Shown here: positions 10,474-20,983 of the stretch, piece by piece
Position numbering within the stretch: the stretch's first letter is position 1
Layout of the letters: every line of letters starts with the position of its first letter
DNA from: Blochmannia endosymbiont of Camponotus (Colobopsis) obliquus
GTDB lineage: Bacteria > Pseudomonadota > Gammaproteobacteria > Enterobacterales > Enterobacteriaceae
Assembly (NCBI RefSeq): GCF_000973545.1
Contig: NZ_CP010049.1
Coordinates: 372,001 to 436,000 of the forward strand
Direction: 5' to 3'
Length of the DNA: 64,000 nt
Notes under the pieces: generated by a model
What the model was told of the DNA's origin: nothing
Seen by the model: only the letters and a program-made list of their open reading frames with translations
Databases searched by the model: none
Translations under genes and position numbers: made by a program

Positions 10474-10824
10474 AGTAGATATATTTATATTTTTGTTGTG
10501 TTGTTGATTAATGAAATTATTTGTTATTACGTTATTAAATAAAATAAATTAAATATTATGAATAATAAATACTTAATTTTAGTTGTTTAAATTATGTATT
10601 ATGTAAAATATTTTGAAACTATGAATATTTTTGATTTATTTTAAAATTCAGTAGCCTAATTATTATTATAGAAATATTAATTATTTAGATATGTTAGTTT
10701 ATAGAAATATTTAAGTTTTTTGTTTATTTTGTAAATGATTCGTCAATTTTAAATTTTATTAATAGCATTTTGTTATAAAAATGTTGCGTATTTTTTTGAT
10801 GTTCGTGAATGTTATAATAAAACA
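10474..10824. other. gene-free stretch between ubiF and tRNA-Gln
   Basis: About 350 AT-rich bases between ubiF and the convergent minus-strand tRNA genes. No open frame, tRNA or convincing terminator hairpin was recognised. Confidence 0.5.
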
Positions 10825-10898
10825 CTGGGGTACCAGGATTCGAACCTAGGAATGGTGGGATCAAAACCCACTGCCTTAAACCACTTGGCTATACCCCA
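10825..10898 (-). tRNA. tRNA-Gln (anticodon TTG)
   Basis: The minus strand begins TGGGGTATAGCC and folds as a 74-base cloverleaf with a TTTTGAT anticodon loop (anticodon TTG) closed by a GTGGG/CCCAC stem, a standard T arm, and U1-A72 in the acceptor as in E. coli tRNA-Gln. The 3' CCA is not encoded: the next bases are TGT. The Gln-Leu-Met grouping matches the E. coli metT-leuW-glnUWVX locus. Confidence 0.95.
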
Positions 10899-10935
10899 TT
10901 TTCAGTAATTACATTTTAACTATTAAATAAATATA

Positions 10936-11018
10936 TGCGGGAGACGAGATTTGAACTCGTACATTGCAACAATATTAGAATCTAAGTCTAACGCGTCTAC
11001 CAATTTCGCCACTCCCGC
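10936..11018 (-). tRNA. leuW: tRNA-Leu (anticodon TAG)
   Basis: Minus-strand 83-base gene beginning GCGGGAGTGGCG, with a long variable arm typical of tRNA-Leu. The anticodon loop CTTAGAT sits in a TTAGA/TCTAA stem, giving anticodon TAG. It ends CTCCCGCA with no encoded CCA. It corresponds in position and anticodon to E. coli leuW. Confidence 0.95.
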
Positions 11019-11134
11019 AATTATAATATAGTCATGAGCAAATTAAATTTATAGAAAATTTATACAAAAATTAACATGTTAAAGTCTAATAATATTATTA
11101 TAACAGTAAATCGAAAAATTAAATTAACAATACA

Positions 11135-11209
11135 TAGCTACGACAGGGATTGAACCTGTGACCTCAGCGTTATGAGTGCTGTGCTCTAACCCATCTGAGC
11201 TACGTAGCT
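11135..11209 (-). tRNA. elongator tRNA-Met (anticodon CAT)
   Basis: Minus-strand 75-base gene closely matching E. coli metT/metU in the D, anticodon and T regions. The loop CTCATAA gives anticodon CAT. The acceptor begins A1-U72 rather than G1-C72, and the last anticodon-stem pair (31-39) is an A-C mismatch. No CCA is encoded. The minor tRNA-Ile (CAT anticodon, lysidine-modified) is the main alternative, but the body and the locus fit elongator Met. Confidence 0.9.
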
Positions 11210-11588
11210 ACATTATTAATATTACATAATACACAAATAACATGTATATAATTTATATATTCTATAATTTTAACATTTTCATGTTGTTTATATTCAGATG
11301 AAATGTATATCGTGTTAAACTGTACTTCATTTTTCATACATAAAAATTTTAAAATATAAAATTTTGTTGTTATTATTAAATAAATATACGATTCGTTTCA
11401 TAAATTCAGTATGTATTAAAAATTTTTATTTGTAAAGATTGTTTATTTTTAGAAATTTTATTTTTTAAATTAAAATAATATTTTTTAAATAATCTATGTT
11501 AATGTTAATTAAAGTATCTTTTAAAAAGAGATAAAATTAAGCAATATTCATATTAATTTTACATGATTAAAGTGAATTATTAAATTTA
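11210..11588. other. gene-free stretch between tRNA-Met and nagA
   Basis: About 380 AT-rich bases without a recognisable gene. In E. coli asnB, nagD and nagC lie between the tRNA cluster and nagA; no remnant of them was identified. It must contain the tRNA promoter, which could not be placed. Confidence 0.5.
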
Positions 11589-12749
11589 TTAATGTTTTTT
11601 TATTTTAATTTCTTTACCATTAACAATGGTTTTATTTATTTTGTATTCATCAGTGAATATGGTTAAGTTAGCTATCTTATTTATGGAAATTGTTCCTAAG
11701 TAGTCGTCTACACCTAAGGCTTGTGCTGGATATAAAGTAGCCATGCGTAAAGCTTCATCTAATGATATTCCTGCATATTTAACACTGTTTTTTATTGCTC
11801 CAATCATGGTAAGTGATGATCCGCTTAGGATACCATGTTGATCTACACATAAACCATTATGATGTTTTATCGTTTTGCCTGCAAAAGTAAACGTTTTAAT
11901 ATTATTATTGGTGCCAGCAGGAGATGTAGCATCTGTAACTAAAATTAAATGATCTGTTTTAATGTGTTTTGCATTTCGTACGTTAGCCCAATGGACATGA
12001 ATCCCGTCAGTAATAATACTGCAATAAATAGTTGGTGTATCAAAGACTGCACCTATTATTCCGGGTTCTCGTGCAGTTAATGGAGGCATAGCATTGAATA
12101 AATGAGTAACAAAATTTATGCCAGCATTAAACCCTTTTTTTGTTTGTTCATATGTTGCATTGGAATGGCCAACTGAAATCTGGATGCCTGATTTGCATAA
12201 ACGGTAAATAATTGATTGTTTTACTTGTTCTGGAGCTAAAGTAATTTTTTTTACTATATCATTATTATCACATAAAAAGGCAATCATTTCTTCTGTAGGA
12301 AAACGAATAAAAAGAGGATTATGAATACCTTTTTTTTTGGGATTTATATATGGTCCTTCCAAATGTAATCCTAAAGCTTGATTTTTATTTTTTAACAAAA
12401 AAATTCGTATGATTTTAATAGCTTGTTTTATTAAAATATCACTACTAGTAATCAGTGTAGGAAGGAAACTTGTACAACCAAATTTTTGATTGGTAGTTTG
12501 CATAATTTTCAGTGTGTTTATAGATATATTATTAACGTTATCATTGAATTGAACACCGCCACATCCATTTAGTTGTAAGTCAATAAATCCGGGAGCTAAT
12601 ATATTACCAGATAAATCATGCTGGATTATTTTTTTTGAAAGATATTTCATTGGCAGAATATTATTGATGAAACCATTAGATATAATTAATGCATGGTTTG
12701 TAAGGATTTTATTACCAGTATATATTCGACTGTTAGTTAACGCGTACAT
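11589..12749 (-). CDS. nagA: N-acetylglucosamine-6-phosphate deacetylase
   Basis: Removes acetate from GlcNAc-6-phosphate to give glucosamine-6-phosphate. The 386 residues compare with 382 in E. coli. Active-site residues fall at E. coli positions: Glu131 (HLEGPY), His195 (VGHS), His216 (THLFNAM) and the catalytic Asp273 (VTDATSPAG). The N-terminal GFIDLQLNGCGG block is intact. It starts 2 bases after the nagB stop, forming a nagBA operon. The regulator nagC and transporter nagE, which flank it in E. coli, are absent here, so the substrate may come from cell-wall turnover or the host by another route. Confidence 0.96.
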   Translation of the reverse strand: MYALTNSRIYTGNKILTNHALIISNGFINNILPMKYLSKKIIQHDLSGNILAPGFIDLQLNGCGGVQFNDNVNNISINTLKIMQTTNQKFGCTSFLPTLITSSDILIKQAIKIIRIFLLKNKNQALGLHLEGPYINPKKKGIHNPLFIRFPTEEMIAFLCDNNDIVKKITLAPEQVKQSIIYRLCKSGIQISVGHSNATYEQTKKGFNAGINFVTHLFNAMPPLTAREPGIIGAVFDTPTIYCSIITDGIHVHWANVRNAKHIKTDHLILVTDATSPAGTNNNIKTFTFAGKTIKHHNGLCVDQHGILSGSSLTMIGAIKNSVKYAGISLDEALRMATLYPAQALGVDDYLGTISINKIANLTIFTDEYKINKTIVNGKEIKIKKH

Positions 12750-12751
12750 AA

Positions 12752-13567
12752 TCAGTTAATATTTATTTGCATACTTGTAGTATTATTAATTTCTAGTTCT
12801 TGAAAATATTTAACAGTTTTCACTTTTAATTCCATTGTTGAAGCTTCATCACATACTATAATTACTTTTGGGTGCAATTGCAAATAACTAATAGTCCACA
12901 TATGATTAACATTACCTTCAATTGCTGCTTTCACTGCTAATGCTTTGTTTTTTCCTGTTATTAAAATTATAATTTCTTGTGCATCTAAAAGCGTACCTAT
13001 ACCAATTGTTAGAGCTAAATTTGGTACGCGATCAATTTTATTATTAAAAAATCGTGAATTAGCATGACGAGTTTCTTCTGTGAGTTTTTTTATACGAGTA
13101 CGTGAAGACAAAGATGAACCTGGCTCGTTGAAAGCAATGTGACCATCATTACCAACACCGCCTATGAATAAATTAATTTTACCATATGATTTTATTTTAT
13201 TTTCATATCTTTGACATTCAATATCAAAATTTGGTGCATTACCATTTAAAAGATTAATGTTTTCTTTAGGAATATCAATATAATTAAAGAAATTTTTATG
13301 TATAAAAGAATGATAACTTTTAGGATTATCAGATGATAAACCAACATATTCATCCATATTAAATGTTACTACATGTTTAAAAGTAATATCTCCTGTTTTA
13401 TATTTTTTAATTAATTTTTTATACATTTCTAAGGGTGTACTACCAGTTGGTAAACCTAGTATAAATGGCCTGCGAGCAGTTGGTTGAAAAGTATTGATAC
13501 GATGTACAATATAACTAGTTACCCATGTACTAACTTGAGATGCAGTTTGTAAAAATATTGGTCTCAT
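12752..13567 (-). CDS. nagB: glucosamine-6-phosphate deaminase
   Basis: Converts glucosamine-6-phosphate to fructose-6-phosphate and ammonia. It has 271 residues against 266 in E. coli. Catalytic residues Asp72, Asp141, His143 and Glu148 align without offset, and the phosphate loop [11 protein letters not shown] and the SRTRIKKLT segment near 155-163, which contributes to the allosteric site, are present. First gene of nagBA. With NagA it feeds amino sugar into glycolysis, or supplies ammonia. Confidence 0.96.
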   Translation of the reverse strand: MRPIFLQTASQVSTWVTSYIVHRINTFQPTARRPFILGLPTGSTPLEMYKKLIKKYKTGDITFKHVVTFNMDEYVGLSSDNPKSYHSFIHKNFFNYIDIPKENINLLNGNAPNFDIECQRYENKIKSYGKINLFIGGVGNDGHIAFNEPGSSLSSRTRIKKLTEETRHANSRFFNNKIDRVPNLALTIGIGTLLDAQEIIILITGKNKALAVKAAIEGNVNHMWTISYLQLHPKVIIVCDEASTMELKVKTVKYFQELEINNTTSMQININ

Positions 13568-14265
13568 TTAATATAATCCTAATGGTTTAATAAGTATATG
13601 AATAAATATTATTACATGTGATTTACTGAATTTATATTTGTATTATAATCTAATTTAGAGTTTCTTGAGATCATTTAAACAACAATAAAAAACTTTAATG
13701 TAAGAAGTTTATATAAGTAAATCAGTAAGTTATAATAAATAAAATTAAGTTAAGAAAAATATTTTATATTTTGATAAAATAAAGTATATACAAAATATAT
13801 ATTAATAGAATATTAACAATGCAGATAATTGTGTACAGGAAAATAATAAAATTTCTATGTTATTGAACACGATAATTGTTTTGAAATTATGGTAATTATA
13901 ATTTTGTATGTTTTGTTAATTAATTATGATTTATTTTGGTTTATTTTATTTTTATTATTATATATATCTTTATTAATTTAAACTTATGGAAAATTTTTAA
14001 CTTATAATATAAATACATATTATTTATTAATTTGTTGAAATAATATGTTATTGTACTATTACATGATAGTCATGTAGTAGTATTTTCTATACTTTATTAG
14101 TAATGTTTTATAAATTTTTATAAAATTTTATTTTGATTTTATTCATAATAAAAGTTCCTTTATAAGGGATATCATGAATGTTTACATTTTATAAATAGTT
14201 TATGATTTCATTAATACAGTATTTTGTTATAATTTTATACATAATGATTTAATTGAAAAGTTTTT
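13568..14265. other. gene-free divergent region at the nagE position
   Basis: Nearly 700 AT-rich bases between nagB (minus) and glnS (plus). E. coli carries the GlcNAc phosphotransferase gene nagE here; nothing of it is recognisable. An imperfect dyad at about 14141-14179 (ATTCAT...ATGAAT around TTCCTTTATAAGGGA) lies roughly 90 bases upstream of glnS and could be a promoter-proximal element. It is not strong enough to name. Confidence 0.5.
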
Positions 14266-15948
14266 ATGAAACGACCTATTGTATATAGAAATAATTTTAT
14301 TTATCAAATTATTGAAAAAGATTTATCTCTTGATAAATCTAAAATAATACGTACAAGATTTCCACCAGAACCTAATGGATATTTACATGTTGGGCATGCA
14401 AAATCAATATGTTTAAATTTTGGTGTCGTACAATATTATCACGGTCAGTGTTATTTACGTTTTGATGATACTAATCCAGTTAACGAAGATATACAATATG
14501 TTGAAGCCATTAAAAACGATATTGTATGGTTAGGTTTTCAATGGCATGGTGATGTACGTTATGCTTCAGATTATTCTGAAAAATTATATAATTATGCTGT
14601 AGAACTAATAAATAAAGGATTAGCGTATGTAGATGAATTGTCACCAAATAAAATTCGTGAGTATCGTGGAACATTAGTTTTGCCGGGCAAAAATAGTCCT
14701 TATCGTTCTCGACATATAAAAGAAAATTTAATGTTGTTTACTAAAATGCGACAGGGATATTTTGCAGAAGGAAAAGCTTGTTTACGGGCTAAAATTGATA
14801 TGTCATCTCCTTATATGATTATGCGAGATCCTGTTCTTTATAGAATTAAATTTATACATCACCAACGTGTTGGAGATAAGTGGTGTATTTATCCAACCTA
14901 TGATTTTACTCATTGTATTTCTGATGCTCTGGAAGGTATTACTCATTCTTTATGTACTTTAGAATTTCAAGATAATCGCAGATTATATGATTGGATTTTA
15001 AATAAAATTAATATTAACGTGCATCCACGTCAATATGAATTTTCACGTCTTAATTTGGAATATGCTGTAATGTCTAAACGTAAACTTGATTTATTAGTAT
15101 TACATAATATTGTAACAGGATGGGATGATCCACGTATGCCAACTATTTCGGGTTTGCGTAGGCGTGGTTATACCCCCGAATCTATTCGTGAATTTTGTTA
15201 TCGTATTGGTGTTACTAAACAAGAAAGCTGCATAAACATGGCAGCATTAGAAGCTTGTATCAGGAAAGATTTAAATGACAAGGTATCACGTGTTATGGCC
15301 GTTCTCGATCCTATAAAAATAATTATTAATAATTTACCTGATAAGTATGAAGAAAAAATTGTTGCGTTGAATCATCCTAATAAATTGGATATGGGAACTC
15401 GTCAAATTTTTTTTACTAAAGAAATATTTATTGATCGCAATGATTTTTGTGAAATAGTTAATGATTATAAAATTAGAAAATTAATATTAGGTAAAAAAAT
15501 ACGTTTACGTAACGCGTATGTTATTCAGGCTGAACGAGTGCAGAGAGATAATAATGGAGCTATTAGTATAATTTTCTGTACATATGATTCTCAAACACTT
15601 AATAAGAATCCTATTGATTGTCGTGATGTTAAGGGTGTTATTCATTGGGTGTCAGCAACGAGGAATGTGATTGCAGAATTTCGTTTGTATAATCATTTAT
15701 TTACAATATCTAATCCATGGGCAGTGAAAAATTTTTTATCGTATGTAAATCCTCGTTCTTTGGTTATTTATCATGGTTTTGTTGAAGATAGTGTTTTATA
15801 TTCTAAAAAGAATAAACATTATCAGTTTGAACGTGAAGGATATTTTTGTATTGATGAGTGTTATTCTACTGCAAATAAATTAGTATTTCATCGTACGGTA
15901 GAATTGAAGAGCATATGGAAAACAAAAAATAATAAAAAAATCCTATGA
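14266..15948 (+). CDS. glnS: glutaminyl-tRNA synthetase
   Basis: Class I synthetase charging tRNA-Gln, the tRNA encoded at 10825-10898. It has 560 residues against 554 in E. coli. The HIGH-type motif lies in [15 protein letters not shown] at 33-47, and the KMSKS equivalent is VMSKRKL near residue 270. The dinucleotide-fold and C-terminal beta-barrel regions are complete. GlnRS has no editing domain, so the proofreading losses seen in LeuRS, ThrRS and PheRS do not apply here. Confidence 0.97.
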   Translation: MKRPIVYRNNFIYQIIEKDLSLDKSKIIRTRFPPEPNGYLHVGHAKSICLNFGVVQYYHGQCYLRFDDTNPVNEDIQYVEAIKNDIVWLGFQWHGDVRYASDYSEKLYNYAVELINKGLAYVDELSPNKIREYRGTLVLPGKNSPYRSRHIKENLMLFTKMRQGYFAEGKACLRAKIDMSSPYMIMRDPVLYRIKFIHHQRVGDKWCIYPTYDFTHCISDALEGITHSLCTLEFQDNRRLYDWILNKININVHPRQYEFSRLNLEYAVMSKRKLDLLVLHNIVTGWDDPRMPTISGLRRRGYTPESIREFCYRIGVTKQESCINMAALEACIRKDLNDKVSRVMAVLDPIKIIINNLPDKYEEKIVALNHPNKLDMGTRQIFFTKEIFIDRNDFCEIVNDYKIRKLILGKKIRLRNAYVIQAERVQRDNNGAISIIFCTYDSQTLNKNPIDCRDVKGVIHWVSATRNVIAEFRLYNHLFTISNPWAVKNFLSYVNPRSLVIYHGFVEDSVLYSKKNKHYQFEREGYFCIDECYSTANKLVFHRTVELKSIWKTKNNKKIL

Positions 15949-16054
15949 ATTTTTTATGAATTATAAAACGCATAAATTATAAAATAGTGCTTATTTATAT
16001 ATATATGAATTATAAGAAGGTTATCTGTTTATTTTTTATTGTTTTTAAAATAAT

Positions 16055-16573
16055 TTAATTTAAATTCATTTCTTTTTTAATTTGTTTAACCCAATTAATC
16101 ACGCGATCTAAAGTCATTTCAGGTTGTCGATCTTCGTCTATAACTAATCCAACGAAATGATCTTTATTAATTAAACTTTTAGAAGATTCAAAACGATACC
16201 CATCAGTAGGCCATTTTCCAATTAAAGTAGCTCCATTATGTTCAGTAATTTCTTTCAATATATTCATTGCATCACAAAAATATTCAGCATAATCTTCTTG
16301 ATCTCCACAACCAAAAATTCCTACTTTTTTCCCACAAAAATTAATGGTTTTTAAAATAGGGAAAAAATCTTCCCAATCACATTGAGCTTCACCATAATAC
16401 CAAGTGGGAATTCCTAAAAGTAAATTATTATATTGTTCTAAATCTTCTCTATTGCTATTCACGATATCAAATATATCTGCAACATTGGTGCCTAATTGTT
16501 TTTGAATCATTTTTGCAACGTTTTCTGTGTTACCAGTATCACTACTAAAAAAAATGCCCACTTTTGCTTTCAT
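16055..16573 (-). CDS. fldA: flavodoxin 1
   Basis: Small FMN electron carrier. It has 172 residues against 176 in E. coli. The FMN phosphate loop SDTGNTE lies at 11-17, and the [17 protein letters not shown] and [12 protein letters not shown] segments that contact the isoalloxazine ring are intact. In E. coli fur follows fldA; it is not present here. Clients may include IspG/IspH of isoprenoid synthesis and radical-SAM enzymes. FMN must be supplied although the ribE copy in this window is dead. Confidence 0.96.
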   Translation of the reverse strand: MKAKVGIFFSSDTGNTENVAKMIQKQLGTNVADIFDIVNSNREDLEQYNNLLLGIPTWYYGEAQCDWEDFFPILKTINFCGKKVGIFGCGDQEDYAEYFCDAMNILKEITEHNGATLIGKWPTDGYRFESSKSLINKDHFVGLVIDEDRQPEMTLDRVINWVKQIKKEMNLN

Positions 16574-16978
16574 AATGTATGTACCTTTAAATTAATTTTT
16601 CATATATAACTTAATTATAAAAATTTTATTATTTAAAATGTTTGCATGTTAATTATTACATTGTTCATTTTATTTAAACACATTTTATTTTGTAAATTAC
16701 GTAATTATAATAATTTTAGTAATTGGTTTACAATGAAATAATAAACATTATTTTATAATATTTTGTATGATTTATATTTTTATGTGATTTACACGTATTT
16801 TAGTAATGATTTAATGAATTATTTAAATAATCTTAATATTACGGTTATCAATTTAAATTTATGATGCTTATTAATGCAAAATCCTAATCGAGTAAATAAT
16901 TTTGAATAAATATCTTCAGTCTATAAATATTTATATGTATCGTCAATTATTTTCTAATGCATTTAAAATTTAAAAAAA
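16574..16978. other. gene-free stretch between fldA and ybfF
   Basis: About 400 AT-rich bases. ybfE lies here in E. coli and is not recognisable. No RNA gene or convincing signal was seen. Confidence 0.5.
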
Positions 16979-17761
16979 TTAGTTTTTTAAAAAATCATTG
17001 ATAATATTTAATACAATATCTGGTTTTTCATGATGCAACCAATGTCCAACTTGAAGTACTTTTATAATTTGTGCTTTAGGAAAATTTTGAAAAATATCAG
17101 TATAATAATGTTTATTTATGTATGTAGATAGTTCACCTTTAATAAATAATATTTTTCCAGTCCAAGGAAAATAATTATGCCAATTACTAAGAATGGAATA
17201 ATATTCTTTTATGACTTTAATATTAAATAGCCATCGTCCTTGATAAAAAGATTTTAATAAAAATAGTATGATTTGTTTATCTTGAATATTTTTTTGCATA
17301 ATTTGATTAGCTTGATGTCGTGTAGTTGCACCAATTTTAATAACATCATTTATAGCTATAAATACAGGATTTATATTGTATGTGACATAATTCACTGGTG
17401 CTATGTCAAGAATTATTGCTTTTATAATACGATTTGGCGCTAGTTGACACAAAAACATAGCTACCTTACCACCTATTGAATGTCCAATAACAATGAATTT
17501 ATTTATTGTCAGTTGGTCTAATAATACAAGTATATCTTGTGACATTTCTAGATAATGCATAGAATTCGTATGAGGTGATTTGCCATGATTACGTAAATCA
17601 AGTTGTACAATTTGATAATATATTGCAAGTTTTGTTGCTAATATTCCAAGATTACTTAAATTACCAAATAAACCATGAATTAGTACTATTGTTTTTATAT
17701 TTTTTTTTGCAATATTTTTTTTGTGAAATAAGTAATTGAGTTTCACAATATTCACGTTCAT
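16979..17761 (-). CDS. ybfF: alpha/beta hydrolase, YbfF-type esterase
   Basis: Predicted acyl-CoA or small-ester thioesterase/esterase. It has 260 residues against 254 in E. coli. The nucleophile elbow GHSIGG at 93-98 places the catalytic serine at 95, the oxyanion-hole region reads LIHGLFGNLSNLG near 27-39, and a C-terminal VGHWLHHEKP supplies the catalytic histidine. It sits next to pgm on the opposite strand; in E. coli seqA lies between them and is absent here. The physiological substrate is not known. Confidence 0.88.
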   Translation of the reverse strand: MNVNIVKLNYLFHKKNIAKKNIKTIVLIHGLFGNLSNLGILATKLAIYYQIVQLDLRNHGKSPHTNSMHYLEMSQDILVLLDQLTINKFIVIGHSIGGKVAMFLCQLAPNRIIKAIILDIAPVNYVTYNINPVFIAINDVIKIGATTRHQANQIMQKNIQDKQIILFLLKSFYQGRWLFNIKVIKEYYSILSNWHNYFPWTGKILFIKGELSTYINKHYYTDIFQNFPKAQIIKVLQVGHWLHHEKPDIVLNIINDFLKN

Positions 17762-17962
17762 TTACATTAATGTCGTTTTTGATTAATCAAATAACTCAAT
17801 TATGTTACAGTTTATTTATATTGAATTCAAAACAAAATAAAAACAAATATAATTGAACATTATATTTAAATTAAAAAAATGGTATTAAATTAACAATATA
17901 ATATTTTATATTAAGGCTAAAATCTAGTTGATAATTGTTATTTTTATGAGGTATATTGATCG

Positions 17963-19612
17963 ATGGTTAATTGCACTAAACATTGTAAATCTGTTTATAA
18001 CAATAATATAATTGATATTACGCAATTAATCATGAAATATTATATTTTATGTCCGGATCCACACAATGATTCTCAAATGGTTAAATTTGGTACTTCTGGA
18101 CATCGCGGAACTTCCGAAGGTTCTAGTTTTAACGAAAATCATATTTTTGCTATTACTCAAGCTATTGTAAATATAAGAATTAATCAAGGAATAACTGGTC
18201 CGTGTTATTTAGGAAAAGATACTCATGTTCTTTCTGAACCTGCTTTTATTTCTGTGATTGAAGTGTTAACTGCTAATGGTATAGACGTTATTATACAACA
18301 AGGAGAAGGTTATACTCCTACTCCAGTTATCTCTCATGCAATTTTAAATTATAATCGCTTTATTTACATTAATTCATTTAAAGCTGATGGTATTATTTTA
18401 ACTTCTTCTCATAATCCACCTGAATATGGCGGTATTAAATATAATCCATTTAATGGAGGGCCGGCTAATATTGGTATTACTAATCTTATTGAAAAATATG
18501 CTAATTTATTATTAGCAAATAAATTACGTGGAATACGTCGTTTTACGTTAAAACAAGCTTGGCGAAGTGGACATATTTATGTGCAAGATCTGATACAAAC
18601 ATATATTAAAAATTTATCTACTGTAATTGATATGAAAGCTATTAAAGGATCTGGTATAAGATTAGGTATAGATCCGTTAGGAGGAGCAGGTATTGCATAT
18701 TGGCAATATCTTGCTCACTTTTATCATTTAAATTTAGTTGTAATAAATGAAAAAATTGATAAAACGTTTAGTTTTATACGTCCTGATTGTGACGGTAAGA
18801 TTCGGATGGATTGTTCATCCGAGTCGGTAATATCTTGTTTATTAATGTTACGTAATAAATTTGATTTAATTTTTATTAATGATCCTGATTGTGATAGACA
18901 TTCTATTATTACATCTTTAGGTTCTATTAGCTCTAGAGATTATTTATCAGTAGCAATAGATTATTTGTTCCAAAATCGTCCATTATGGAAGTCTATACTA
19001 GGAGTAGGTACAACATTGGTATCTAGTACTATGATTAATTTAGTAACGCATAATCTTAATATTAAATTATTACAATTCCCAGTAGGATTTAAATGGTTTG
19101 TTCAAGGTTTGTTTAATAGTGTTTTAGGATTTTGTTGTGAAGAGAGTGCAGGCGCATCTTTTTTAAATTTTAATGCACGTCCATGGTCTACCGATAAAGA
19201 TGGAATTATTATGTGTTTATTGGCAGCAGAAATTACTGTAAATTTTAATAAAGATATAAAAGAATATTTTTCTATATTGGCGGATAAATTCGGATTCATT
19301 AGTTATAATTGTATGCAAATCCCTATCACTAGTTTACAAAGAAAGTTTATTTCTCAAAACCTACATAATTTTCTCCATAAAACTACATTAACTGGAGATT
19401 ATGTTATTAAGAGATCCATTATATTAAATTGTGATCAAACTATCAATTGTGTAAAAATTATAACTTGTAACGGTTGGTTTGCTATTAGGTTATCTGGTAC
19501 TGAAGAAGTTTATAAAATTTATTGTGAAAGTTTTATTGATATAAATCATCGTATTCAAATTGAAACAGAAATAAAGAACATCATTAATTCTTTTTTATTG
19601 CAAATAAATTAA
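17963..19612 (+). CDS. pgm: phosphoglucomutase
   Basis: Interconverts glucose-1-phosphate and glucose-6-phosphate, linking central metabolism to sugar nucleotides for LPS. It has 549 residues against 546 in E. coli. The phosphoserine loop TSSHNPP places the phosphorylated serine at about 149, the metal-binding motif is DPDCDRH, and KFGTSGHRGT lies near 41-50. The N-terminus aligns with E. coli from the first residues, supporting the ATG at 17963. Confidence 0.96.
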   Translation: MVNCTKHCKSVYNNNIIDITQLIMKYYILCPDPHNDSQMVKFGTSGHRGTSEGSSFNENHIFAITQAIVNIRINQGITGPCYLGKDTHVLSEPAFISVIEVLTANGIDVIIQQGEGYTPTPVISHAILNYNRFIYINSFKADGIILTSSHNPPEYGGIKYNPFNGGPANIGITNLIEKYANLLLANKLRGIRRFTLKQAWRSGHIYVQDLIQTYIKNLSTVIDMKAIKGSGIRLGIDPLGGAGIAYWQYLAHFYHLNLVVINEKIDKTFSFIRPDCDGKIRMDCSSESVISCLLMLRNKFDLIFINDPDCDRHSIITSLGSISSRDYLSVAIDYLFQNRPLWKSILGVGTTLVSSTMINLVTHNLNIKLLQFPVGFKWFVQGLFNSVLGFCCEESAGASFLNFNARPWSTDKDGIIMCLLAAEITVNFNKDIKEYFSILADKFGFISYNCMQIPITSLQRKFISQNLHNFLHKTTLTGDYVIKRSIILNCDQTINCVKIITCNGWFAIRLSGTEEVYKIYCESFIDINHRIQIETEIKNIINSFLLQIN

Positions 19613-20262
19613 AACAGTGTGTTATATTTATTAATATTATCAAACAAAAAAATAAAATAATTGATAAAATTTATTTTTTCAAATTAATAGAGTATCATGG
19701 TACGTTGTATTATTGAGATAGTAATATTTTATATCTTATTTTACATTGAAAAATTCTTTGTGAAGAAATTCTATAATATCTTATAGAATATCTAAAATTT
19801 TAATATTTGTACAATATTCAATCATTAAACTTATTGATTGAGTTAATATATCAATATAATTATTGTACTAAATTGTCGGTAGAGCATTTATATAAAGCAA
19901 TTTATTGTGAAAATATGTTTTTTGATTTTAAGATGTGGTGGTAGTAATATATTACTAATTTTAATCATGAAATTCTTTCAGTTTATCTCTATAAATGTTC
20001 TATTATATCATTACACGTTTTGTTATGAAAATTGAAAAAAATTAGTTTTTTAATATATAAAGATTGCACTACTAACCATAAATTAGTTGCGAAGATAATT
20101 TTAATTTTTTTAGTATTAGAGTTTATTTAGTTGAATTAATTATGTAAAATATCATAGTATTAGAGACTATTTATTTTTTTGTAGGTAGATCATTATAATA
20201 TATTTTTAACTAAAACTTTATTAAAATTAACATATCTTATTTTGCAATATGAAATACTAAGT
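19613..20262. other. gene-free region upstream of sdhC; gltA absent
   Basis: About 650 AT-rich bases. In E. coli citrate synthase gltA lies just upstream of and divergent from sdhC; no trace was read here. A hairpin with 8-base arms at 19768-19789 is within chance expectation. The sdh promoter should be in this stretch but could not be placed. Confidence 0.5.
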
Positions 20263-20640
20263 ATGAAAGAGCAAAGACCTATTAATTTAAATTTAAGAAC
20301 AATACATTTTCCTTTAACTGCAGTGGTATCCATTTTACATAGAATATCTGGTGTAGTTATATTTATAGGAATAAGCGTGTTGTTGTGGATGTTTGATTTA
20401 TCGATATCTTCTCCAGAAGGTTTTGATAAAGCTGTTTTTATGATGAATAAAAATATTTTTAAAATAATAATTTGGGGAGTGGGATCATCTTTTATTTACC
20501 ACATTATTAGTGGTATGCGTCACATATTAATAGATTGTGCTCTTTTACAAACAACAATAACAATTGGTAGAATTAGTGCGTATATTGTGTGTTTATTAAC
20601 TATTGTTTTATCAATTTTCATTGGAGTAATTATTTGGTGA
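20263..20640 (+). CDS. sdhC: succinate dehydrogenase cytochrome b556 subunit
   Basis: Membrane anchor of complex II that holds heme b and part of the ubiquinone site. It has 125 residues from ATG 20263, four fewer than E. coli. An in-frame TTG at 20242 would add seven residues, but the sequence from MKEQRPINL matches the E. coli start best. Three membrane helices are visible. The heme ligand is His80 in IYHIISGMRH (E. coli His84). First gene of sdhCDAB; its TGA overlaps the GTG start of sdhD. Confidence 0.93.
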   Translation: MKEQRPINLNLRTIHFPLTAVVSILHRISGVVIFIGISVLLWMFDLSISSPEGFDKAVFMMNKNIFKIIIWGVGSSFIYHIISGMRHILIDCALLQTTITIGRISAYIVCLLTIVLSIFIGVIIW

Positions 20641-20981
20641 AAAATATTATAATATTTAAATATCATGGAATTTATGAATGGTTAATAGCGCGAATCAGTG
20701 GTGCATTTATTTTTTTTTATTTTGTTTATTTATTATCTTTTATTTTTGGTATTGATAAAATAACATATGAAATATGGTATATCTTTTTTTCTAGAAATAT
20801 AATTAAATGTTTCAACGTATTGATATTATTTTTTGTTTTGATTCATAGCTGGATCGGTATCAATCATGTGGTTACAGATTATATAAAGTCATTGATGTTA
20901 AAACAAATACTTCAATTAATTCTTATTGCAATTTTGTTTGGGTATTTATTATACGGATTAATTATAATGTGGAATATTTAA
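20637..20981 (+). CDS. sdhD: succinate dehydrogenase membrane anchor SdhD
   Basis: Second membrane anchor of complex II. The start is taken as GTG 20637, which overlaps the sdhC stop in a GTGA junction and gives 114 residues, one fewer than E. coli; longer frames from 20589 add 16 residues with no counterpart. Three membrane helices are present. LIHSWIG supplies His70, and TDY supplies Asp81 and Tyr82, matching E. coli heme and quinone-site residues 71, 82 and 83. Confidence 0.92.
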   Translation: MKNIIIFKYHGIYEWLIARISGAFIFFYFVYLLSFIFGIDKITYEIWYIFFSRNIIKCFNVLILFFVLIHSWIGINHVVTDYIKSLMLKQILQLILIAILFGYLLYGLIIMWNI

Positions 20982-20983
20982 AT

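Noticed and set aside
11135..11209. Possibility that the CAT-anticodon tRNA is the minor tRNA-Ile
   Set aside because: Its D, T and variable regions match elongator tRNA-Met and it sits in the metT-leuW-gln cluster.
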